Positions 1-11,579 of a stretch of DNA of 64,000 nucleotides are shown here, in pieces; position 1 is the stretch's first letter, and every line of letters begins with the position of its first letter. The DNA lies in contig CAIIXF020000003.1 in the NCBI GenBank assembly GCA_903813345.2, forward strand, positions 15,638,931 through 15,702,930, read 5' to 3'. The DNA comes from Owenia fusiformis (Eukaryota; Annelida; Polychaeta; Sabellida; Oweniidae). Below the pieces are notes generated by a model. That model was not told the DNA's origin and did not search any database. It worked only from the letters and a program-made list of their open reading frames with translations. The translations under genes and the position numbers were made by a program.

Positions 1-710
1 AACCGATCAAAATTAGATACGAGACAACGGGAACTGTAATTACCATATGCCGTTGTCTTTCTAAATTATTCAAATTCAGATTCCGTTGTCAATGACGATA
101 TTGAAGACGCCAAATTGTGGGGATTCACGACCCAATTTAATCGAAAATGGGATTTCATAATTATGATACATTATCACAAGAGCTTAATGCATGCATGCAG
201 TCAGGCTTTTCCGGTGTGGTTATGTCACAGTTACAGTAAGTAGCTAGTAGTTACATCAATTAATATATTCCATTATATCAAGGAGGAGCCTCTGAACCAG
301 ACGTCAATCCCATGTCATTCACCTTATCCCCTATCCCCCGGCCAAGATATATGATCTAACACTTCCTCACAGTTGTCCCCCTCATTCCATTGTTTAAGTG
401 CCCCATTCACCCTCTTACGTACCTGAATCCAAACACAAGCACCAAGACTGACACAAACAACATATTGACGGTTCACCGGCTAATGTGGTAACTAGATGGG
501 ATGCCTAAACTAAACCATATTTTATATCAAGTTTGTGAAACGTCATTGCACCAATGTCAATGTGAAAAAGTAAGGTGTTCCAGATTGTCTCACGCACTAA
601 CAAAGACCGTACTTTAACTAAAAATAGATGATTGATTGTGACGCTTAAATCACATCTTGACTAGAACGTGCAGTAGTTCATGCTGAACTTTTGTTATATT
701 AGTCTCTATA
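1..710. other. No recognisable feature
   Basis: AT-rich sequence without a long open frame, tRNA, or inverted or tandem repeat that I could recognise. Confidence 0.5.
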
Positions 711-1772
711 CAAGGTGTTCACTAAGTAATGACACTAAATCTCCCATTTTGTCAGATTTTAAGGAATCTTGCTTAAATTTTCAGCATGTCTGAAAAGTGT
801 AATTGTGAGTTTATTTGAAGAGTCTTGAAATAAACTCATGTAAAAACAATGAAATAATGGTTGCCATAGCAACTTGATGGCAGGTGTGTTGACACAGATT
901 TCAGTTTCTACTCATTTCTTATGAAACGAAGTATAATATGATAGAGGTTCACATGATTTTGGGCTATGTATTCTCTATTAAATCTATGCCAGTTGGTTAT
1001 TTAAAATATGTCCTGTAATAGTAGTTATATTCATAGTATGGTTCATCCATAGTATGACACCATAACAGTCCTAGTTAAAAGACTTCATAATAGTCTACGT
1101 CTAGGATCTCCATGAGTTGGAAAGTCTGCCAAAGTTCAAAACGTCATCGGAAAACAGGTCTTGTGGAAATGGGAAACCGGCTGCAACGCAGAAACATCCT
1201 TGTCATACTACAATGTAGTCCATAGAGAATGGACAGAATGCAGAGTAGTCTATGGTTTAAAAACGTTGACTTTGATTATTATTCACCAAATTAAATTGAA
1301 CTACATTTCTTTGCTGTTGGTCTCTTAAAGAGTCAACAGTTTCATTCCAATGAGAAAACTGTAAGGGCAGCCAAGTTAAATGAGATAAGATTGGCCATAC
1401 AAACTTCCACAAATAGGTGGCTGAACAACATAAAAATGCATTGAAGAAGATACAAATTACTTTAAAGTGAACATCGTATCCCTTGGGTATGGACCAAGAG
1501 TGGAAATAAATGATAAATATTATATCGTTTGCAGAAGGGATATGTTCAGGATTAAAAAATCCTAATTAATGTAAAATATGATATGTGCTGTGTCAAGGAC
1601 CATGTTACCAAATCAAAATGTATATGATAAAATTAACTATTTTCATTCTTGACACATGAAAGGTGTGTATACTCATTATTACATGCCAGATAATATGTGC
1701 AAAATCTAGAAACATTTTAGTTAAAAGCTGTAAAAACAGGAGACCTAGTGTCATTACTTAGTGAACCCCCTG
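711..1772. mobile_element. Degraded mariner-like TIR element
   Basis: The left end reads AAGGTGTTCACTAAGTAATG after a TA. The right end is its inverted complement (CATTACTTAGTGAACCCCCT) followed by G and then TA. The ends match over about 25 bp and then drift apart. A TA target duplication and a terminal CAGGGTGTTC-like motif are typical of the Tc1/mariner superfamily. The 1.06 kb interior has no intact transposase, so this is a non-autonomous or decayed copy. Confidence 0.7.
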
Positions 1773-2697
1773 TACTACCCAAAAAGTTACCAGGAAACCT
1801 ATGTGGAAAAAGGACAAGCCTTTATCCTCATAGGTTCACATTTTAAATCCCATATATCTTTGAACTCGAAGCCCGGAACGAAAGAAAAACTCACGGGTAG
1901 TATCTAAAGCCCCGCTATGATTTAAAAATCGCGAGCAAGTTCCCGCTGAAATCGCGAGGAGTAAAAAGAAGTCATGGGTTCTTTTTTGTGTTCTTGAATT
2001 GTATGATTTACAAAACGTTTTCTTTTAATTTTTCCCAATGATTACATGGTATTTGGACTAAAAAGCAACTGCTGGAAAAAATGTATCACGAGCGGTAGTT
2101 CTGTGGTTCGTTATTTGTCAATTGAAGAGAGAAAGTATCATTTTGAATCTTTATCTATATATTTCTATACGTTATTGGTGAAGAACGATGTTGTCCTGTG
2201 GTTGAAATAACGATAGTGATATGAAATAAAGATGTACCGAGTTTCCCTTCTTAAAGCTTTACAGAACATTTTATATTTAAATTTTATCATATCCCTCAAG
2301 GCCCCGCTTCTAGCAGGAGCAATTAAGCAAAGATCCCGCTGAAATCAGGAGGAGGCCCCGCTGAAAACATGAGGAGATCCCGCTGAAAACAGGAGCAAGT
2401 GTCTCTTAAAAATGGAGTGAATCCCGATTATACCCTGAACATCTCCCACTTTCGTACCCACCTTGATCGACTATTGTACCCAGTTTGATGAATACATTAT
2501 TTGTCAATACAATTCTCAATAACAGCAAACACAACTGTTTAATATAGTTCATATTATGATACGTTGTTATGGAAAACTGCAGTATCATTTCTCCATGCCA
2601 TTTTACAGAATAAGAAACATCATCTGAGAAATGTGATGAGTATTAGATCGGACGAAATGAACATTTAACCTCATTTTCATAATTTGAAGTAAAATAG

Positions 2698-2838
2698 GTT
2701 ATGGAATGATTTGAAGTGCAATATAGGATATATTGTGCTCAAAAATTCTGTATTGGCCCGAGATGAAATCAAGTGGAAATACAGCATATCGAGAGCACAA
2801 TATATCCTATGTTGCGCTTCAAATCGTTGTATAACGTT
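2698..2838. repeat. Palindromic MITE, family shared with 20070-20217
   Basis: The left arm reads AATGATTTGAAGTGCAATAT. The right arm is its near-perfect reverse complement (TTGCGCTTCAAATCGTTGTA). The arms continue inward through TATATTGTGCTC / GAGCACAATATATCC. The same arm sequence bounds the element at 20070-20217. It is non-coding and small enough to form a hairpin. Confidence 0.75.
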
Positions 2839-2997
2839 TTTTATCGTGTGATTTTGCTACATAGTCCATAGGAAATATCATGTATTCTCTGTATTGCAAC
2901 TGTCCCCTCTGTTCCATCTTTGAGTACAAGTCGATATTCAGTAAGATACACGAATAAGCGTGCGTTTAGGTCAACCTAAAATGATTTAGTCAGAATA

Positions 2998-5415
2998 ATG
3001 TTTATGAATATTATTCCTGTATCAATCTCCTGTTGCTTACTTGCTTGCTCGCTTCCTCCCTTCCTTGCTTCTTCGCTTCCTTCCTTCCTTGCTTCCTGGC
3101 TTCCATCCTCGCTTCCTCACATCCTTCCTTCCTCGCTTCCTTCCATCCTTGCTTCCTTCCTTCCTTCCTTCCTCGCTTTTTTCAATCTTTGCTTCCTTGC
3201 TTCATTCCTTCCTTGCTTCCTCACTTCATTCCTTCGCTTCCTCCTTTCCTTCCTTCCTTCCTCACTTCCCTTCTTTCTTTCTTGCTTCCTTCCTTGCTTC
3301 CCTCCTCGCTTCCTTCCTCCCTTCCTTCCTCCCTTCCTTGCTTCCTCGAATTCTTGCATCCTTCCTTCCTCGCTTCCTTCCTTCCATCCTTGCTTGCTTC
3401 CTTCCTTTCTTGCATCCTCCCTTCCTTGCTTCCTCACTTCCTTCCTTCTTCGCTTCCTTGCATCCTTCCTTTCCTTGCTTCCTCCCTTCCTTGCTTCTTT
3501 CCCTCCTTGCTTCCTTCCTTCCTGGCTTCCTTCCTTCCTTGCTTCCTCGCTTCTTTCCTCGATTCCTTCGTTTTTTCCTCGCGTCCTTCCTTTTTTGCTT
3601 CATTCCTTCCTTGCTTCCTCCCTCGCTTCCCTCTTTCCTTTCATGCTTTTTTCCTTCCTCGCTCCCTTCTTTCCTCCTTCTTTGTTTCCTCGCTTTCTTC
3701 ATAAATTTCTTCCTCACTTCCTTTCCTCCTTCCTTCCTTGCTTCATTCCTTCCTTCCATGCTTCCTCGCTGGCTTTCTTCCTTGCTTCCTCGCTTCCTTC
3801 TTTCCTTCCTTCCTCACTTCCTTCCTTCCTCACTTCCCTCCTTCATTCCTTGCTTCCTTCCTTCCTCGCTTCCTTTTTCCTCCTTCCTTGCATCCTCGAT
3901 TCCTTCGTTTCTTCCTCGCGTCCTTCCTTTGTCGCTTCATTCCTTCCTTGCTTCCTTCCCTCCTTGCTTTCTCGCCTTCTTCCTTCTTTCCTTACTTACT
4001 TCCTTCCTTGCTTTTTTCCTTCCTTCCTTTCTTGCGTCTTTGCTTGCTTCCTTCTTTCCTTGATTCATCGTTTCCTTCCTTCTTTGCTTCTTTGCTTCTT
4101 GGATTCCTTTCTTCCTCGTTCCCTTCCTTGCATCCTTCCTTGCTTCCTCAGGTCCTTCCTTCCTTGCTTCTTCGCTTCCTTCTTTCCTCGTTTCCCTCTT
4201 TCCTTCCTTGCTTTTTTTCTTCCTCGCTCCCTTCTTTCCCCCTTCTTTGCTTCCTCGCTTCCTTCACAAATTTCTTCCTCACTTCCTTCCTTTCTTCCAT
4301 CCTTCCTTGCTTCATTCCCTCCTTCCATGCTTCCTCGCTTCCTTCCTTGCTTCCTCGCTTTCTTCCTTGCTTCATCGCTTCCCTCTTTCCTTGCTTCCTC
4401 GCTTCCTTCCTTCCTCACTTCCCTCCTTCCTTGCTTCCATCCTTCTTCGCTTCCTTTTTTCCTCATTCCTTGCTTCCTCGCTTCTTTCGTTTTTTTCCTC
4501 GCGTCCTTCCTTTCTCGCTCCATTCCTTTCTTGCTTCCTCGCTTCCATCTTTCCTCCTTCCTTGCTTCCTCGCTTCCTTCTTTCCTTGCTTCATCGCTTC
4601 CTTCCTTCCTCACTTCCCTCCTTCCTTGCTTCCATCCTTCTTCGCTTCCTTTTTTCCTCATTCCTTGCTTTCTCGCTTCTTCCGTTTTTTTCCTCACGTC
4701 CTTCCTTTCTCGCTCCATTCCTTTCTTGCTTCCTCGCTTCCATCTTTCCTCCTTCCTTGCTTCCTCGCTTCTTTCTTTCCTTGCTTCATCGCTTCCTTCC
4801 TCACTCCCCTCCTTCCTTCCTTGCTTCCTTCCTTCCTCACTTCCTCCTTTCCTCCTTCCTTGTTTCCTCGTTTCCTTCATTCTTTCCTCGTGTCCTTCTT
4901 TTCTCGCTTCATTTCTTCCTTGTTTTCTTCCCTCCTTGCTTCCTTGCATTCTCGCCTTCTTCCTTCCTTGCTTTTTTCCTTCCTTTCCTTGCGTCTTTGC
5001 TTGCTTCCTTCCTTCCTTGCTTCCTCATTTCCTTCCTTCTTTGCTTCCTGGCTTCCTCGCTTCCTTACTTGCTAGCTTCCCTGCTTAATTCTTTACTCGC
5101 ATCGTTCCTTCCTTGCTCCCTCGGTTTCTTCCTTCCTTTCTTCCTCAGATGCTTCCTTGCTTGCTTCCTCGCTTTATTCCCTCCTCGCTTTCTCGTTTCC
5201 TTGCTTCCTTCCTTCCTTCCTTCCTTCATTGCTTCCTTGCTTCTTTCCTTCCCTCCTTCCTTCCTTTTTTCCTTCCTTGCTTACTTATATTACTCCCACC
5301 TTCACTTCTTCGATTTACTTCCTCCATTCTTTACTTGCTTGATAACTCAATTACTTACTTCGTTGCTTGTTTACTTCCTCACGTCCTTGCTTGCTTTCTT
5401 GATTATTTACATTCT
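2998..5415. repeat. Pyrimidine tract: degenerate CTTC/CTTG/CTCG tetranucleotide array
   Basis: About 2.4 kb is almost purely pyrimidine on the + strand, built from CTTC with CTTG, CTCG, CTCC and CATC variants. Guanines fall at regular places, usually as TTGC or TCGC. Longer-period structure lies on top: blocks around 4430-4620 recur at about 4625-4815 (period about 195 bp), and the block near 3550 recurs near 3890. Forward stop codons cannot form in such a repeat, so long Leu/Ser/Pro/Phe frames appear in all three + frames and Arg/Lys/Glu/Gly frames on the - strand. None is a gene. A tract of this kind can form intramolecular triplex (H-DNA). Confidence 0.95.
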
Positions 5416-5439
5416 TTCATATGGCAGTGGAAAGACACA

Positions 5440-5850
5440 TTTTGATGAAAACCTGCAAACGAACAAACGAACGAGGAAAGAACGCACGGATGGACAGAAG
5501 AACAGCCGAAAAACAATGAATGAACAAACGGACGGATAGGCGGCCAAAAGAACGCATGAAGGGAAGATAGAAGAAAACAATTTACAAAAGATCGAACCCA
5601 CGCACGCAAGAACGTAGTTACAAACGAACGCACGAATGAACGCACTCACGAACGAACGCACAAACGAACGCAAAAAGAACGAACAGACAAACGCACGCAT
5701 GAATGGACGGTTGAACGAAACCACACACGGACGAACGGATGGATAGACGGACGAACCCACGAACGAAAGGGCAGTCAGACGAAAGCAAGCACGAACGAAC
5801 GGTCGGTCGAATGCACGCACGAATGAACGGTCGGACAAAGAAACCAATGA
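5440..5850. repeat. Degenerate GAAC/GCAC tetranucleotide array
   Basis: Runs of GAACGAACGCACGAAT-type repeats begin about 25 bp after the pyrimidine tract ends. The purine-rich strand is now the + strand, so strand composition flips at about 5415. Open frames here come from the repeat. Confidence 0.85.
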
Positions 5851-6130
5851 AATATATGTGTCCTCAGAAGTATAATCCTTGGAATAGTTAATTATGTAGA
5901 ATGTACATTTAACTCCGAAAAGTACAAAGTCTATTTACATATAAAAATTTGATCATGCCGCTGACAGATGGATTAGACTGCCTGAAGTTGAAGAAGAAAT
6001 ATTTGTGATGTTGCCATAGAATGATATGTTATGTGATTGTCATTAATACGTTATTTGCACTTTCGTGTACGTTCATATAAAGAAGCTCACTATATTCATG
6101 GAATAATGATGAAGCTTTCCTCGTGATCGA
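5851..6130. other. No recognisable feature inside the inverted-repeat structure
   Basis: AT-rich spacer between the GAAC array and the right inner arm. No coding or repeat signal seen. Confidence 0.4.
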
Positions 6131-7084
6131 AGCGGGTAGTCGTGAAATTTGCTCGTGTTTTCAGCGGGGTCTCCTCATGTTTTCAGCGGGGCCTCCTCAT
6201 TTTTTCAGCGGGGCCACTGGAACACCTTTAATAATGTATTTCGACCCCAATGGCAGGGGTCATTGTCCAGTAACTTATCAATACAGACCATCTTGATCCG
6301 ATATTTATTATGGAGTATGTAAATCGTATTTATTGCCTTTATTTTAACGATAAAAGTAATATATGAACAGTAAATTATGCAAACGTGCATGTTGACGCCC
6401 CTTTCCTTCATGCAAGTAAAAAATAATCATTTTTCATGTCATTTTTTGTCAAATATGTCTGTTTTCAAAGTTTTGCTGGAGTATCAAAGAACGGTAATAA
6501 GTATTCTCATCCTTTTGGTTCATTTTCCAAAGTGATACAAATAAACAGGACTATGCTCGCGATTTCAGCGGGAACTTGCTCGCGACCTTTCAATCATAGC
6601 GGGGCTTTAGATACTACCCGTGAAACTGGTAATGTGAATAGATCTTTGCCTTGACTCTACTCCCCATATTTCAGAAAATTTTCAATCTAAACTTTCCGTT
6701 ACAATAGGTCAAAAATTGATGTCAAATGGCTGCGAGTTGTTTGTAGAATGAATCGGGGGAGTTTTTTCATGCATTTAATTTTTCATCTTAAAAACAGGAA
6801 TACACTTCAAAACGTTTTATTGACTATAAGATTACACCATATATTCCCAAACGTATTTATAATTTTCAAGGATTATCCATGGATTAACGATTAACACCCA
6901 GGTATTGTTATTTTTCAGACTTCAGAGTTGGGAATCATTGATAATCAATGTTTTTGAATAAGATAAATGCTGTTTTACATAGGTTTCATTTTTGCCAATA
7001 ATTTCTCAAATTGTGTGAATGGTACCCTTCCTTAAGCCCAAGAATTTTCTCTTTGAGGAATTTCCCACAGTAATACAATGGTAT

Positions 7085-7224
7085 AGTTCCAATCAGATTT
7101 TGAAATAACAGGAAAGTAAATCTTTTATACACACCCTATTGGATTGCAATATAAACGAAAACAATCCAATAAGGTGTGTATTGAAGATTTACCTTCCTGT
7201 TATCTTAAAATCTGCTTGGAGCTG
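7085..7224. repeat. Short palindromic MITE
   Basis: Two arms of about 60 bp are inverted copies: TAACAGGAAAGTAAATCTTT ... CACACCCTATTGGATTG on the left, and CAATCCAATAAGGTGTG ... GATTTACCTTCCTGTTA on the right. The loop is about 17 bp. Non-coding. Confidence 0.8.
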
Positions 7225-7520
7225 TAAAAAATGGTAGATCACATGTAAACCAATGGGAAATGGTTGGGTTGACAAGAGTAGTATGAGAACATATCCATCA
7301 TTCCAATTGCTTTAAATGGACAATTGAATTTGTCAACAACAAAATATTGAATTGTTTCATCGGGTTTTACTAAATTTAAGGTACATATCCATTCACATTA
7401 TCAGTTTTTTATTTCGGTCTTAGAAAATAGAGTTCAGATATACATATTTAAACGTTTGAGGAAAAAGACAGGTCTTTAACTTTTCTGAGGAGTATATATT
7501 ATTTTGTGTCCCACGGAAAG

Positions 7521-7906
7521 TTACATAAGATTGCAAATTCAAGGGATGCCTCTGACAAAAGATACAATGTATCAAAGTATGCGGCTACAGGGTAATTTAC
7601 AAGACGTATTTTTGTGTAGCATTTTTTGACTTAGTCCGGTGATCTGTTCACTTTGTCCGTTACCCTTTTTAGTGATAAAGGTGGTACCATTGGTCTCCCA
7701 ATAAGCCAATGCACAAATTCTGTCTTTATTTGAAATAACTGTCACAGACATGTGGACTGAACTCTGCCATGATGACAACTGCTAGAAATGTGCAATACGG
7801 ACACTAATTTTGTCCTTTAACCCCGTACCTAAATACTTTGATACGTTGTATATTTTATCAGGGACACCTATGGATTCGGAAACTTTCAATCATATGTACC
7901 TTTTTA
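7521..7906. repeat. Imperfect inverted repeat, old foldback element
   Basis: A block around 7521-7600 (with ATACAATGTATCAAAGTAT) is found inverted around 7825-7906 (ATACTTTGATACGTTGTAT), with similarity on both sides of that core. Arms are about 80 bp. No coding capacity seen in the spacer. Confidence 0.55.
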
Positions 7907-8040
7907 TGGGGAACAAAATGATACATAACATGATAGGGTGGCAATGTTACATATATGATTTTAGAGGGGGATGCATACATATGAAACAGACATTTACCTT
8001 TCATAATGAAATGTTATCAAACCAAACTTTCATGTAATAA

Positions 8041-8960
8041 CTAGTGATAATCTACATTAGCTATATTTACGCAATAGTCACAATTATGTCTGATTAATCA
8101 CTAATTGGACGGTAATGTTTCATATTATTTACCTTGTTACCATGCTGTTGATTATTAAGTGAACTCTGTTGACCAGCTTTAATTATGTTGAATCATTGAT
8201 ATTCTACTTGTATACAACATAGTGCCAGTTCTGTGTACTTTGTGACACCTTGTTTATCTATAATATAATACTCAGAATTTCCCATAATTTCTTGTCATTT
8301 TTTCCTTGTTGGCAAATTATAATGATAATAATATTTATTACTATTATATAATATTACATTATCTTACACAATAGATTACATAACCATTATGTAACTTTAT
8401 TTTTGCATATTGGGCTAAGAACCATGGGAGGTGGTGGGGAATGGGTGGCAATGAAAAGTTGTAAGTAAGCTTGAGAATAATATACATATGTACAGTGTAG
8501 GAAAAAATGAGCACTTAATGTAGTCTATTTAAAAGTGAAGATATGAACAATCAAACAATTGTCAGTACAATGCATGAAGTTTGAGGATTTTTGTACATGT
8601 ATGAAGAATTTCAAATCAATGCAAATTTTCATTGTTTTTTCCACGTTAACCTGAGAATCTGCTTTTACAGACTTTTTATAAATTCTATAGTTTTGCGTAC
8701 AATCCTTTATTTCTACCTATTTTCCATCAATTTACTCAGCTCTTTTTTGAGAGCTATTATCACAGATAGATAATGGTATATTGGACAGTCACCCCTTCAT
8801 AAACTATTGAACAAAGCTACGTCCATGGTGGGTGAAATCAGGATGATCCTTCAATTCATTTCAAGCGTGATGGGTTTTCATTTCAAGTACGAAAGAAACA
8901 TGTGCAATTAATTTGACCATAAGTCGATCTTAATGATGTATATTGACTATTTCACCTAGC
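8041..8960. other. No recognisable feature
   Basis: AT-rich, with only short compositional open frames and no repeat partner noticed in the window. Confidence 0.4.
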
Positions 8961-8972
8961 TGCATTAAAGAT

Positions 8973-9690
8973 GCATTATGCCATGGGTTTCTCCCCCAGA
9001 CAATCAATGACGCCCTATTGTTATTGCTCATATAATATCTCACATACCATGAATATATCTTGAGAATTACTTTTGGGTATATTATTGGCAAAATATCGGA
9101 AATAATCAACAAAGCAACCAAATTCCAGAATTTAACACAACGGATTCCTCGGCTAGCGAGGGGAATCCCCATTGAGTCACACACGCCAACAAGCGCCTCG
9201 GACCAGGCAGCAAATCAGGTTTATGATAAACAAATTCAACGACTAATCAGATAACAGGAGGATTTTCCTGGTATATTCAAACTTCATATTGAATTAATTT
9301 CTTCGAAAATAATTAGATCGGCCAGCACAATCGCAAAATTAACACTAAAAGAGGTTAATCATGGACTTCTTCTTTGGTAAGTAGATGGGTGAATATGTAG
9401 TGAAACTCAATATGCAAAAAAGTCCAGAGTGGTCTTGATTGTGCTATCCTAGACATTGACTCATGGGGTTGTCAGTGCCGACGTCGCTGACCTCAATGAG
9501 GGAACTTGATGCGCCAGTGGAGAAATAAGTTGGGAGAGAGGAACTGTTGGTTCGCGACTAAAGAACTGATATTCATGTAGTGATATTGTGGTTCAGGTGG
9601 AAGAAACGAGGTCAGTGACGTCGAAACTGACGAATGTGTGAGTCGAAGTCTAGGAGGCCTCTACAAGTCGTGGCATAAGAGCCTCTTTAA
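8973..9690. repeat. Dispersed repeat, copy 1 (other copy 55560-56062)
   Basis: About 480 bp aligns with 55560-56062 along its length. Shared marks include TTGCTCATATAATATCTCAC, AATAATTAGATCGGCCAGCA and GGTAAGTAGATGGG. Compared with the other copy, this one carries an extra block of about 205 bp (9448-9656) just before the shared GAGCCTCTTTAAG end. Neither copy codes for a recognisable protein, so this is an unnamed interspersed repeat family. Confidence 0.8.
9448..9656. mobile_element. Small foldback MITE nested in the dispersed repeat
   Basis: The ends are inverted: CCTAGACATTGACTCATGGG ... CGACGTCGCTGACCTC on the left, and GAGGTCAGTGACGTCG ... GAGTCGAAGTCTAGG on the right. It is absent from the second copy of the host repeat, which supports insertion rather than deletion. 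Confidence 0.65.
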
Positions 9691-9819
9691 GATGTTAGTC
9701 ACCATAATTTATCTCCATTACTGGAACAGTATCATTGACTTAATTTAAGTAGCAATAGGTAGATCTTGTTAATGTCATATTCATCCATAATTATAACGAA
9801 AAGCAAATGTTTGCATGTA

Positions 9820-10818
9820 CAGGGTGTCCAAAAAAAAACAGGACCGTAAGAAAGTTGAATAACTCGATCAATTTTGCATATTTTGCCCTGAAATTTAAGT
9901 ATTATTTAGTTCATTCAATGTGAATTTTGTTCTGGAAGTTTGATGATAATCTGTTTATTGTGTCAAAAACTACAGTCCTTTACAAAACATGCTCAAAGTG
10001 GGCACTTCTCCTCTCTATGCACAAACGAATCCTGCGAACAAAGTTGTTAATGACCCTTACCTATACACATTAATGTGGATGGTAAATATTGGGGTAGTTA
10101 TTGCCCTCTTAAGACTGTGTAGGGGCCTGTCAGTATACACATTGGCTTTGAGAAATCCTCAAAGATAAAAAATTGGGGGATTTAGATCAGGCAAATGAGC
10201 TGCCCATATGGTTTGTGTTCTGCAACTGATGAGCTGACCACCAAAGCATTGCCTAAACCATTTCAGCATATCATTTGCAGTCTTGGGATGGTATTGGCTT
10301 GTTGAAACCACTGCTTACTTATCTCCTTAGATGTCCCTTCTGGTTCTTAGTGACCTCCAAAACTTGGTGAGAACTTATTGGTCCTTGTTCATGGTGATAG
10401 CAAGTCCCCAGTCACCTTCGAACCAAAAGGGACTGATGATTCCATGTTTCCTCATTACCACCCAGGGAGTGCATTGTTCAGAATGCAATGGATGCTGTAA
10501 CACTTTATCAGGAGGATGTAAGCCCCAGTAGCAATTGTTCTTGGAACAAACTTGTCCATTCAGAAAGACATGTGTGTAGGAGGATCATCAACAGCTTTGT
10601 TCGCCGGATTGAATTGTGCATAGAGATGAGATTTGCACATTTGGGGCATGTTTTGTAAGGAGCTGTAGATTTTGACTCAATTGGTAGATTATTATCAAAC
10701 TTTCACAACAAAATTCACATTGAATGAAGTGAATAATTCTGAAATTTCAAGGCAAAATATGCAAAATTGACCGAGTTATTCAACTTTCTTACGGTCCTGT
10801 TTTTTTTTGGACACCCTG
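9820..10818 (-). mobile_element. Degraded mariner-type transposon with transposase relic
   Basis: The element is flanked by TA. The ends are CAGGGTGTCCAAAAAAAAAC and its inverse. Inverted similarity reaches about 130 bp inward (GTAAGAAAGTTGAATAACTC / GAGTTATTCAACTTTCTTAC). On the - strand around 10085-10270 a decayed frame reads WFRQCFGGQLIS, then PDLNPPIFYL-stop-GFLKANVY. This is the third catalytic-acid region (SPDLNP..FYLWGFLK) of mariner-type DDE transposases, with the Trp codon changed to a stop. At 1.0 kb it is an inactive deletion derivative. Confidence 0.85.
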
Positions 10819-11053
10819 TATATCAATAAATGGCTAAATTTTATATTCATGTAACCGTGTATACATGTAAAAATTCATAGTGTAATATTACATATAGTGT
10901 GATATATTACTAATAAACAATAGACGCGTACCACAGTCGCTATTATGATTCATATGTTTAAATGTTATAAATATTCATTTTTTATGAAACATCATTATTG
11001 TTATACTGTTTTCAATTTTGCTTTGTATACACTTAACCCATTATTGGGTTGTA

Positions 11054-11400
11054 CAGGGTGGTCCAAAAATGTGAACTGCTGCAACAGGCTATATTTCCCT
11101 TATTACCCGCAGGAATCCTTTTGACATGTTGTAGAAGAAGGTCTGAAGTTTTTTATTGATATCATACATTTTCCTTAGTCTTGACGTTTGCAGAAATTAT
11201 AAGCCCTAACCAAATATTACTGAAAATGGATAAAATGTGAACTTAAACATCTGCGATTCTCCAATCCTCCAACATCCTTCAACCTTGTCAACTTTTTTTA
11301 GCCGCGGACTGAAAGACCTAATATTTTCTGACTTTGTTTGGTTTTGAATCCTTCACATAATGGTGCAAAAAAAAAGCATAAAGTTGAAAAGTTATTGTAA
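11054..11400. mobile_element. Mariner-like element, left end only (family copy 1)
   Basis: Starts CAGGGTGGTCCAAAAATGTG after TA and matches the element at 17966 for about 290 bp, including GAACTGCTGCAACAGGCTATA-like and GCAGAAATTATAAGCCC blocks. I found no matching right terminus, so it is truncated or decayed. Confidence 0.6.
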
Positions 11401-11579
11401 TCCAAAGAAATACATACTCCTATATGGTCTTAAAATGCCGATATATTTATTAATCATGGACCGGTTCTGTTTATGAACAAATTAGATATAATTGAGAATT
11501 TATAAAACAATCATTTAAATGCTGGATTAGTCTCATTTCTGAAAATGATTGTTTTTTGTTCTTCTTAATAAATAAACTT

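Larger units (their letters stand above)
1892..6622. repeat. 4.7 kb structure bounded by inverted repeats (foldback-like)
   Basis: The outermost left sequence (1892-1960: CACGGGTAGTATCTAAAGCC, then CCGCTATGATT and GCGAGCAAGTTCCCGCTGAA) is found as its reverse complement at 6553-6622. An inner block with three copies of a CCCGCTGAAAACAGGAG-like motif (2300-2400) is mirrored at 6150-6220. Each arm therefore carries four copies of the CCCGCTGAAA motif in mirror order. The arms enclose the pyrimidine array and the GAAC array. I saw no transposase. It could be a foldback (FB/Galileo-like) element, or a palindromic duplication whose centre expanded as simple repeat. Confidence 0.75.

Noticed and set aside
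2998-5539. Open frames of up to 696 codons on the + strand and 294 codons on the - strand
   Set aside because: They consist only of Leu/Pro/Ser/Phe/Ala or Arg/Lys/Glu/Gly runs produced by a CTTC-type repeat that cannot form stops. All frames are open at once.
5403-5847. 80- and 146-codon - strand frames rich in Arg/Ser/Phe/Val
   Set aside because: They come from the GAAC/GCAC tetranucleotide array, with no domain resemblance.
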